A DNA stretch of 5,841 bases from Aquirhabdus sp. (GTDB taxonomy: Bacteria; Pseudomonadota; Gammaproteobacteria; Pseudomonadales; Moraxellaceae), in the NCBI GenBank assembly GCA_030152425.1, contig JASLJP010000245.1, forward strand, positions 1 to 5,841. Reading direction: 5' to 3'. Shown piece after piece: positions 1 through 5,841 of this stretch. The position numbers and the translations under genes are program-made. Position 1 is the first letter of the stretch; each line of letters starts with the position of its first letter. Under the pieces are notes generated by a model. That model had not been told where the DNA came from. It did not search any database and worked only from the letters and a program-made list of their open reading frames with translations.

Positions 1-1
1 C

Positions 2-352
2 GCCTGCTCCTGCGAGAGCAATACCGTGCGCTATGCGATGGACAAACGCCCCATGCACTCCTGTCGCGATAATTTTATGACTGCGCTGACGACTTTTAGC
101 TTGGCGGAAGAGGTCGGTCTGGGGGTGCGGGATATTGGTGCCAATATCAACTTTTTTATGAATGTGCCGGTGCTGAATGATGGCCAACTGTACTTTGCCG
201 ATGGCATCTCCGGCGCGGGCAAGTACGTCGAAATCACCGCTGAAATGGATTTGGTCGTGCTGATCTCTAACTGCCCACAGCTCAATAACCCGTGCAATGG
301 CTATAACCCCACCCCGATCCAACTGCTGACCTGGGAGGCTGATCATGCTTAA
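2..352 (+). CDS. cgdB: Carboxyguanidine deiminase subunit, DUF1989 family (UAAP-type), 5'-truncated by the window edge
   Basis: The 3' part of a gene whose start lies before the window: the frame is open from base 2 (116 residues visible), while family members are usually a little over 200 aa, so roughly the C-terminal half is seen. A GTG at base 26 is in frame but lies inside a conserved stretch and is not the start. Visible family signatures are CSCESNTVRY (fragment residues 2-11), HSCRDNF (19-25), ANINFFMNVPV in the middle, and NCPQLNNPCNGYNPTP near the end. These mark the DUF1989 proteins once named urea carboxylase-associated proteins and since assigned as the two subunits (CgdA/CgdB) of carboxyguanidine deiminase, which converts carboxyguanidine to allophanate and ammonia in the cytoplasm. 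Its position directly before the carboxylase, overlapping it by 8 bases, fits this role. The A versus B (UAAP1/UAAP2) assignment rests on remembered family sequence and usual gene order and is tentative; family membership is firm. The partner subunit is expected just upstream. Confidence 0.87.
   Translation, partial: ACSCESNTVRYAMDKRPMHSCRDNFMTALTTFSLAEEVGLGVRDIGANINFFMNVPVLNDGQLYFADGISGAGKYVEITAEMDLVVLISNCPQLNNPCNGYNPTPIQLLTWEADHA
333..338 (+). promoter_or_regulatory. Shine-Dalgarno site of the carboxylase gene
   Basis: GGGAGG ends 6 bases before the ATG at 345. It lies inside the end of the upstream deiminase gene, whose TAA stop is at 350-352. It supports ATG 345 as the true start and suggests translational coupling between deiminase and carboxylase. 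Confidence 0.75.
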
Positions 353-3300
353 GCCGTCCAGCAAATTCAGCAAGGTGCTCATCGCTAATCGCGGTGCAAT
401 CGCCTGCCGCATTATCCGCACGCTCAAAGATCTCGGTATCCAATCCGTCGCGGTTTACTCCGAAGCTGACCATGATGCGCTGCATGTGAGTCTGGCTGAT
501 GAGGCGATCTGTATCGGCGCCGCACCCGCCAGTGAGAGCTATCTGCTGGCGGACAAGATTCTTGACGTCGCGCTACAAACCGGCGCGCAGGCGATCCATC
601 CGGGCTACGGCTTCCTGTCTGAAAACGCGGCCTTTGCCGATGCATGCGAGGCTGCGGGCATTGCCTTTATCGGGCCGACCGGCGATCAGATGCGTGCCTT
701 TGGCCTGAAACACACCGCCCGCGAACTCGCGCTGCAAAGCGGTGTACCGCTGCTGCCCGGCAGCAATCTACTGGCAGATCTCGCAGACGCCCAATCCGAG
801 GCTGCCCGTATCGGCTACCCCGTGATGCTGAAAAGCACAGCGGGCGGCGGCGGGATCGGCATGCGTCTGATCTGGGCGGAAAGCGAGCTGGCAGATGCCT
901 ATGCGTCCGTCTCACGCCTCGCCCAGTCAAACTTTAAGGACGCGGGGCTGTACCTTGAGAAATACGTGCAAGCCGCACGACATATCGAAGTACAGGTGTT
1001 TGGTGATGGCCATGGCCATGTGTTGGCACTGGGCGAACGTGACTGTTCTGTGCAGCGTCGTAACCAAAAAGTCATCGAAGAAACCCCCGCCCCGCACCTG
1101 TCGGATGCGCAGCGCGCCCGCCTGCAAGACACCGCGATCCGCCTCATGCAATCCATCGGCTACCGCTCGGCGGGCACAGTCGAGTTTGTCATGGATGCGA
1201 CCACACAGGAATTCTACTTCCTCGAAGTCAACACCCGTCTACAGGTCGAGCATGGCGTGACCGAGGAAGTAACAGGGGTCGATCTGGTGGCGTGGATGGT
1301 GCTATTGGCCAGTGGCGACTTGCAACTGCCGACCGCTACGCCGACCGCGCAGGGCGCCTCGATCCAAGTACGGATCTATGCTGAAGACCCGGCGCGTAAC
1401 TTTCAGCCTTCGTCAGGGCTACTGACCGAAGCGCTGTTTCCAAGCGATGCGCGGGTTGAAGCAGCCGTTACACGAGGCTCGACCGTGCCGCCGTTTTATG
1501 ACCCGATGGTGGCGAAGATCATCGTCCATGGCGCAGATCGCGCCGACGCGTTGGCCAAACTGCAGCGCGCACTGGCCGCCACCCATCTGGCCGGCATTGA
1601 AACCAACCTCGACTATGTCAGCCATATCATTGCCGGGGACGTATTTCAGCAGGGGCGGCAGACCACGCGCTACCTGAATGATTTCGCCTATCAGGCGGCA
1701 CGTATCGAAGTGCTCGAAGCGGGGGTACAGACCTCGGTACAGGACTTCCCCGCTCGGCTCGGCTACTGGGATATCGGCGTACCGCCGTCGGGACCGATGG
1801 ACGCTCTGGCACTGCGCATGGCCAATCGACTCCTGGGCAATCATGAAAACGCAGCTGGGCTGGAATGCACCATGAGCGGCCCGACATTGAGATTTCACAC
1901 AGAGAGCCGCATCTGTGTCACGGGCGCACCGCTGCCCGTTTTTATCGATGACATTGCCGTGCCGATGTGGACGACCCTCGCCATCAATGCCGGGTCGACC
2001 CTCAAGCTGGGGCGCATCTCGGTCGGTTGCCGCAGCTATCTGGCGATCGCCGATGGCATTCAAGTACCTGATTATTTGGGCAGTAAATCAACCTTTACCC
2101 TCGGGCAGTTTGGTGGGCATGCGGGGCGCAACCTGCGCCTAGGCGATATGCTACCGATCCATCGCCTCGCCGATCATGACGCGCTGTCGACCAGCCTGCC
2201 CACCGAGCTACAGCCTGCATACGGCAACCATTGGCAGATCGGCGTGCTGTATGGTCCGCACGGTGCACCGGACTTTTTTACCCCCAGCGACATCGAGATG
2301 TTTTTTGCCACCGACTGGGAGGTGCACTATAACTCCAGCCGGACGGGCGTGCGCCTGATCGGCCCTAAACCGCAGTGGGCGCGGCACGATGGCGGCGAGG
2401 CAGGTCTGCATCCGTCCAATATCCATGACAACGCCTATGCCATCGGCGCCATCGACTTTACCGGCGACATGCCCGTCATCTTGGGCCCCGATGGACCTAG
2501 TCTCGGCGGTTTTGTCTGTCCGGCGGTCGTGGTACAGGCCGAGCTGTGGAAACTGGGACAACTGCGCGCGGGCGACAGCATCCGCTTTATCCCGATCAGT
2601 CAAACACAGACTGCCACGTTGGCAGAAGCGCAATGCACTGCTTTGGCCACATTAACCCGGCCTTTAGAAACAACGCTAACCCCTAACCCTGAAACCCTGC
2701 ACTCGGCCATTCTCAGTCACCATGCTGGTCTCGATGGCGCGCCCGATGTGGTGTACCGTCCGGCAGGCGATCACTATCTGCTGGTGGAGTATGGCGCGCT
2801 GGTGCTCGATCTGAATCTGCGTTTTCGCATCCATGCCCTGATGCAATGGGTACAGCGCCAGCAGGTGCAGGGCATCATCGACCTGACGCCGGGCATACGT
2901 TCACTGCAAATTCACTTTGATGCAACGCAGCTGGCGCAAGCCACATTATTGGCCTTGCTGCATCGTGCCGAAGGCGAACTGCCAGCCATTGATGCGATGG
3001 TCGTCCCGTCGCGTACCGTATGGCTACCGCTGGCATGGGACGACAGCCAAACCCGTCTCGCCATCGACAAATACATGCAGTCGGTGCGCCCCGATGCACC
3101 GTGGTGCCCGAGCAACATCGAGTTTATCCAGCGCATGAATGGCTTGGGCAGTCTGGATGAGGTCAAGAAAATCGTCTATGACGCCAGCTATCTGGTGATG
3201 GGGCTGGGAGATGTCTACCTCGGCGCGCCAGTCGCGACGCCGCTCGACCCGCGCCACCGTCTGGTCACCACCAAATACAACCCCGCGCGCACATGGACAC

Positions 3301-3968
3301 CGGAAAACGCGGTCGGGATCGGGGGTGCCTATATGTGCGTCTATGGCATGGAGGGGCCGGGCGGCTATCAGTTCGTTGGGCGGACGATTCAGATGTGGAA
3401 CCGCTATCGTGAAACAGCCGAGTTTGAGGCAGGTAAACCCTGGTTGCTACGTTTCTTTGACCAGATCCGTTTTTATGAGGTCAGTGAAGATGAACTGCTG
3501 ACCATGCGCCGTGAGTTTGCTGCCGGGCGCATGCGGGTCAGGATCGAGGACGGCTCCCTTAGTCTGCGCCAGTACAATGACTTCCTCACCGACAACAGTG
3601 CCAGCATTGCGGCATTTAAAGCCACCCAGCAGGCGGCGTTTGACGCAGAGCGAGAGCGCTGGCGCGTGGCTGGCCAAGCGGAGTATGTCAGCGAAGCCGA
3701 TGCACCTATCCCGGAGGGTGCGGAGCTGAAAGTACCTGAGGGTGCCGATGCAGTTGCCGCCCATGTGCCGGGCAACATCTGGCAGGTACAGGTGCAGTCG
3801 GGAGATGCGGTACGGGCTGGAGACACGCTGCTGATCATCGAATCAATGAAGATGGAGTTTCCGATCGTCGCCAGCCGCGATGGGGTGATCGGGCAAGTGT
3901 TGGTGCAGCCCGGCGTACAGGTCGGCGGCGGGCAAAATCTGCTGGTACTGCTGGAGGATTGCGCATGA
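345..3968 (+). CDS. uca: Biotin-dependent urea/guanidine carboxylase (urea amidolyase carboxylase component)
   Basis: A full-length 1207-aa multidomain carboxylase, the usual size for bacterial urea carboxylase. It carboxylates urea or guanidine at the expense of ATP and bicarbonate, through carboxybiotin, in the cytoplasm. Domains in order: biotin carboxylase, about residues 8-450, with the ATP-grasp glycine loop KSTAGGGGIGMR (163-174), ERDCSVQRR (231-239) and EVNTRLQVEH (294-303); carboxyltransferase half of AHS2/KipA type, about 454-750, with PPSGPMD (480-486) and LGPDGPSLGGF (713-723); carboxyltransferase half of AHS1/KipI type, about 800-1075, with YRPAGDHYLLVEYG (804-817) and YGMEGPGGYQFVGRT (1000-1014); a biotinyl carrier domain, about 1125-1205, with ESMKME (1166-1171) and biotin-accepting Lys1169. 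No key motif is missing and the frame is unbroken. The start ATG has a good SD and overlaps the upstream stop. The neighbouring DUF1989 gene makes guanidine the likelier physiological substrate; products annotated as urea carboxylase in this setting have been shown to be guanidine carboxylases. I could not place the substrate-pocket residues that would decide between urea and guanidine. A separate biotin protein ligase is needed and is not in the window. Confidence 0.96.
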   Translation: MLKPSSKFSKVLIANRGAIACRIIRTLKDLGIQSVAVYSEADHDALHVSLADEAICIGAAPASESYLLADKILDVALQTGAQAIHPGYGFLSENAAFADACEAAGIAFIGPTGDQMRAFGLKHTARELALQSGVPLLPGSNLLADLADAQSEAARIGYPVMLKSTAGGGGIGMRLIWAESELADAYASVSRLAQSNFKDAGLYLEKYVQAARHIEVQVFGDGHGHVLALGERDCSVQRRNQKVIEETPAPHLSDAQRARLQDTAIRLMQSIGYRSAGTVEFVMDATTQEFYFLEVNTRLQVEHGVTEEVTGVDLVAWMVLLASGDLQLPTATPTAQGASIQVRIYAEDPARNFQPSSGLLTEALFPSDARVEAAVTRGSTVPPFYDPMVAKIIVHGADRADALAKLQRALAATHLAGIETNLDYVSHIIAGDVFQQGRQTTRYLNDFAYQAARIEVLEAGVQTSVQDFPARLGYWDIGVPPSGPMDALALRMANRLLGNHENAAGLECTMSGPTLRFHTESRICVTGAPLPVFIDDIAVPMWTTLAINAGSTLKLGRISVGCRSYLAIADGIQVPDYLGSKSTFTLGQFGGHAGRNLRLGDMLPIHRLADHDALSTSLPTELQPAYGNHWQIGVLYGPHGAPDFFTPSDIEMFFATDWEVHYNSSRTGVRLIGPKPQWARHDGGEAGLHPSNIHDNAYAIGAIDFTGDMPVILGPDGPSLGGFVCPAVVVQAELWKLGQLRAGDSIRFIPISQTQTATLAEAQCTALATLTRPLETTLTPNPETLHSAILSHHAGLDGAPDVVYRPAGDHYLLVEYGALVLDLNLRFRIHALMQWVQRQQVQGIIDLTPGIRSLQIHFDATQLAQATLLALLHRAEGELPAIDAMVVPSRTVWLPLAWDDSQTRLAIDKYMQSVRPDAPWCPSNIEFIQRMNGLGSLDEVKKIVYDASYLVMGLGDVYLGAPVATPLDPRHRLVTTKYNPARTWTPENAVGIGGAYMCVYGMEGPGGYQFVGRTIQMWNRYRETAEFEAGKPWLLRFFDQIRFYEVSEDELLTMRREFAAGRMRVRIEDGSLSLRQYNDFLTDNSASIAAFKATQQAAFDAERERWRVAGQAEYVSEADAPIPEGAELKVPEGADAVAAHVPGNIWQVQVQSGDAVRAGDTLLIIESMKMEFPIVASRDGVIGQVLVQPGVQVGGGQNLLVLLEDCA
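3953..3957 (+). promoter_or_regulatory. Shine-Dalgarno site deciding the allophanate hydrolase start
   Basis: GGAGG ends 7 bases before the ATG at 3965. In-frame alternatives are TTG 3959, only 1 base after the SD, and ATG 3971, 13 bases after it. The spacing and the ATGA overlap with the carboxylase stop select ATG 3965. Confidence 0.75.
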
Positions 3969-5350
3969 AGATGTCCCTCTGCGTGCCCGATCTCCAGATC
4001 AGCACCTTGCAGCAGGCGTATCGCGCGGGGCTTAAACCCTCTGCGCTGATCCGCGCGCTTCTGCCCGTGCTGGCCAGTGAAGACTGTGGCAGCGATGATC
4101 CGACGACGCATCATGTCTGGATCAGTCGCTTTGCCGACGACACCCTGCTGCAGATGGCAGATCGTCTGGATGCAGTCGATCCTGCAAGCCTGCCACTATA
4201 TGGCATTCCGTTTGCGATCAAAGACAATATCGACGTCGCAGGATTACCGACGACGGCGGCCTGTGCCACCTATGCCTATACGCCACAGCAGCATGCGTTC
4301 GTGGTGCAGCGACTGATTGACGCCGGGGCAATCCCTCTCGGTAAAACCAATCTCGATCAGTTTGCCACGGGACTAAACGGCACACGCTCACCCTATGGTA
4401 TCGCCAAAAATAGCATCAACCCGGACTATATCGCCGGAGGCTCCAGCTCGGGCTCGGCGCTGGCGGTGGCATTGGGTCTGGCGAGTTTTGCACTGGGCAC
4501 CGATACTGCTGGCTCCGGTCGAGTCCCGGCGGCGTTTAATGGCTTGGTCGGGGTCAAACCCAGTTGTGGCTTGCTTTCGACCAGCGGGGTCGTGCCGGCA
4601 TGCCGTACGCTGGATTGTGTCTCGATCTTTGCGCTCAATGCTGCCGATGCGCAAACCGTGCTGGCGGTCGCCGCACAGTTTGATACAACGGACAGCTATG
4701 CCAAGGCGCTCATTCCGCCTGCGCCGAAAGCGCTCAGCCGGATCGGTATTCCGCGTGCCGAGCAGTTAAGTTTCTTTGGCGATGCCGAGTATGCGGCGCT
4801 GTTTGAGCAGGCCAAAGTCGACGCGACCGCTCAGGGGCTGCACCTGGTCGAGATCGACTTTGCCCCTTTTTTGGCTGCCGCGACGCTGCTGTATAACGGC
4901 CCGTGGGTGGCGGAGCGCTATCAAGTGCTGGCCGAGCTGCTGGCTGTCCAGCCCGATGCCGTGCTGCCCGTGATCCGTCATATCGTCGAGCCTGCGCAGC
5001 ACATCAGCGCCGCCCAGACATTCGCGGCGTTTTACCAGCTTGCCGATCTTAAGCGTACTTGCGACGGCATCATGGGTACGGTGGATGCCATCCTCACCCC
5101 CACGGCGGGTACGATTTACCCCATTGCCCAGATGCTGGCCAATCCGCTCCAGCTCAATAGCAACCTCGGCTACTACACCAACTTTATGAACCTCCTCGAC
5201 TATGCCGCCATCGCCCTGCCCGCAGGATCGCGCGATGATGGCCTGCCTTTTGGCATTACCTTCTTTGCCCTAGCAGCGCAGGACTGGAATTTACTCGATT
5301 TGGCCCGGCGCTGGATGGACGTACCCCACACCTATTGGAGACAGTCATGA
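3965..5350 (+). CDS. atzF: Allophanate hydrolase, amidase domain only
   Basis: A 461-aa amidase-signature enzyme that hydrolyses allophanate, the product of the carboxylase/deiminase steps, to N-carboxycarbamate and ammonia in the cytoplasm. The Ser-cisSer-Lys triad is complete: Lys86 in GIPFAIKDN, cis-Ser160 in GGSSSGS (158-164) and nucleophile Ser184 in GTDTAGS (178-184). The spacings of 74 and 24 residues match the family. NLDQFATGLNGTRSPYG (129-145) and NFMNLLDYAAIALPAG (from 406) are typical of allophanate hydrolase rather than of GatA or other amidases. Start: ATG 3965 overlaps the carboxylase TGA by 4 bases (ATGA) and has a GGAGG 7 bases upstream. Oddity: classic AtzF and the yeast enzyme carry a further C-terminal domain, giving about 600 aa. 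Here the protein stops after the amidase domain and that missing domain is encoded by the next gene. Amidase-only allophanate hydrolases are known to be active, so this protein should work alone or with the next product. Confidence 0.95.
   Translation: MKMSLCVPDLQISTLQQAYRAGLKPSALIRALLPVLASEDCGSDDPTTHHVWISRFADDTLLQMADRLDAVDPASLPLYGIPFAIKDNIDVAGLPTTAACATYAYTPQQHAFVVQRLIDAGAIPLGKTNLDQFATGLNGTRSPYGIAKNSINPDYIAGGSSSGSALAVALGLASFALGTDTAGSGRVPAAFNGLVGVKPSCGLLSTSGVVPACRTLDCVSIFALNAADAQTVLAVAAQFDTTDSYAKALIPPAPKALSRIGIPRAEQLSFFGDAEYAALFEQAKVDATAQGLHLVEIDFAPFLAAATLLYNGPWVAERYQVLAELLAVQPDAVLPVIRHIVEPAQHISAAQTFAAFYQLADLKRTCDGIMGTVDAILTPTAGTIYPIAQMLANPLQLNSNLGYYTNFMNLLDYAAIALPAGSRDDGLPFGITFFALAAQDWNLLDLARRWMDVPHTYWRQS
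5337..5340 (+). promoter_or_regulatory. Shine-Dalgarno site of the separate AH_C-domain gene
   Basis: GGAG (within TTGGAGA) ends 6 bases before the ATG at 5347, inside the last codons of the amidase gene. It favours ATG 5347 over the in-frame TTG 5335, which lies upstream of the SD, and it shows that the small gene can be initiated on its own. Confidence 0.65.
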
Positions 5351-5745
5351 CTGAACTCACGATCCACCTCGTCGTCTGCGGCGCACACCTCTCTGGCATG
5401 GCGCTGAATCCACAGCTCACAGATCGCGGGGGGGTCTTGGTCAAGGCGACCGAATCGGCACCGATCTATCGTTTGTACGCGCTGGCAGGTGGCCCGCCAT
5501 ATCGTCCGGGCATGGTACGCGTCGCCCAAGACGGTGTCGCGATCCCGGTAGAGGTCTGGGCGCTATCCGCGGCAGGCTTTGGTGATTTTGTCAGTCAGAT
5601 CCCCTCGCCACTGGGCATCGGCAAGGTGCTGCTCGCAGACGGGAGCATCGTGTCTGGATTTACCTGCGAGCCGTTTGCCTTGGATGCGGCGACAGACATC
5701 AGCCACCACGGTGGCTGGCGAAACTATGTGGCGAGTTTGGGCTAA
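5347..5745 (+). CDS. Stand-alone allophanate hydrolase C-terminal domain protein (AH_C, gamma-glutamylcyclotransferase-like fold)
   Basis: A complete 132-aa protein that resembles the C-terminal domain of fused allophanate hydrolases along its whole length. Recognisable stretches are VVCGAHLSG (9-17), QLTDRGG (23-29), YRLYALAGGPPYRPGMVRV (41-59), VEVWALS (68-74), IPSPLGIGKV (85-94), GFTCEPFAL (104-112) and GGWRNY (122-127). In the fused yeast enzyme this domain promotes decarboxylation of N-carboxycarbamate, the product of the amidase domain, giving carbamate and then ammonia and CO2. His14 of the GAHLSG motif is the best catalytic candidate; this assignment is inferred. No signal peptide or membrane segment is seen, so it should be cytoplasmic. 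The ATG overlaps the amidase TGA as ATGA and is preceded by GGAG, so translation is probably coupled and yields similar amounts of both parts. Together the two proteins total 593 aa, close to the 605 aa of Pseudomonas AtzF. An automatic annotation might label it gamma-glutamylcyclotransferase; the context argues against that activity. Confidence 0.88.
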   Translation: MTELTIHLVVCGAHLSGMALNPQLTDRGGVLVKATESAPIYRLYALAGGPPYRPGMVRVAQDGVAIPVEVWALSAAGFGDFVSQIPSPLGIGKVLLADGSIVSGFTCEPFALDAATDISHHGGWRNYVASLG

Positions 5746-5841
5746 AACGGGTCAAAGACGGGATCAGGATTGGCTCGGCCACACACTGCGAATCACGCAC
5801 CGAAAAGCCCACCGCCGTACAGCGCACCGCAAAGGTGCGGT
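5746..5841. other. Non-coding tail downstream of the operon
   Basis: These 96 bases follow the last stop codon. I see no convincing start of another gene on either strand, no tRNA-like structure and no mobile-element end. The only structure is the set of inverted repeats in the last 40 or so bases, listed separately. Confidence 0.6.
5803..5841 (+). terminator. Probable intrinsic (possibly bidirectional) terminator, 3' arm cut by the window edge
   Basis: AAAAGCCCACCGC (5803-5815) looks like the 5' arm of an A-tract/GC stem. Its ACCGC pairs with GCGGT at 5837-5841, where the window ends; if the sequence continues GGGCTTTT it would make a long terminator hairpin with a U-tract. Two short perfect hairpins compete inside the region: CGCACC/GGTGCG (5823-5828 with 5834-5839, loop 5 bases) and ACCGCA/TGCGGT (5826-5831 with 5836-5841, loop 4 bases). 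The location after the last gene of the operon fits. The U-tract is not visible, so this call depends on bases outside the window. Confidence 0.45.

Noticed and set aside
26..352. GTG at base 26 as the start of a short 108-aa gene
   Set aside because: The frame is open back to the window edge and the residues before it (CSCESNT) belong to the conserved DUF1989 sequence, so the gene is truncated rather than short.
1419..2063. Long open frame (about 214 codons) on the minus strand
   Set aside because: It lies wholly inside the carboxylase gene, its translation resembles no family I know, and it is explained as an antisense shadow of GC-rich coding sequence.
3473..4114. Long open frame (about 213 codons) on the minus strand across the carboxylase/amidase junction
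   Set aside because: It is antisense to two well-supported genes, with a low-complexity Ser/Thr/Ala/Pro-rich translation and no recognisable domain.
5428..5434. Run of seven G bases in the small AH_C gene, a possible phase-variation or error site
   Set aside because: The family motifs on both sides (GAHLSG before; QLTDRGG and YRLYALAGGPP across and after) stay in one frame, so the run has the right length. It also lies downstream of the domain break at 5350 and cannot cause it.
5347..5745. Annotation of the small gene as gamma-glutamylcyclotransferase
   Set aside because: The fold may be shared, but the whole-length resemblance to the AtzF C-terminal domain and the position directly after the amidase point to the allophanate pathway.

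Overview
The window is a tightly packed, single-strand (+) bacterial operon for breaking down guanidine or urea nitrogen by the ATP- and biotin-dependent route. It holds, in order: the 3' part of a DUF1989 gene (carboxyguanidine deiminase subunit, once called a 'urea carboxylase-associated protein'); a complete biotin-dependent urea/guanidine carboxylase of 1207 aa; a complete amidase-signature allophanate hydrolase of 461 aa; and a complete small gene of 132 aa that matches the C-terminal domain normally fused to allophanate hydrolase. The last 96 bases are non-coding and end in inverted repeats that look like the start of a terminator cut by the window edge.

The composition is moderately GC-rich, the genes are densely overlapped and the Shine-Dalgarno sites are canonical (GGAGG type). 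This fits a proteobacterium, perhaps gamma- or beta-. Nothing seen fixes the genus, and there is no sign of mobile DNA. All four genes run the same way and overlap by 8, 4 and 4 bases, each start preceded by an SD 6-7 bases upstream, so translation is probably coupled along the whole unit. The promoter and any riboswitch lie upstream of the window.

Working together (family knowledge applied to this operon): the carboxylase uses ATP, bicarbonate and biotin to carboxylate guanidine (or urea). If the substrate is guanidine, the DUF1989 deiminase pair turns carboxyguanidine into allophanate plus ammonia. The amidase hydrolyses allophanate to N-carboxycarbamate plus ammonia, and the AH_C-type protein would speed decarboxylation of that intermediate, so the end products are ammonia and CO2. 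The presence of the DUF1989 gene favours guanidine over urea as the physiological substrate.

The most unusual point is that allophanate hydrolase is encoded as two separate, coupled genes instead of one polypeptide of about 600 aa. The junction carries its own SD and a clean ATGA stop/start overlap, so it looks like a real gene split rather than a sequencing frameshift.
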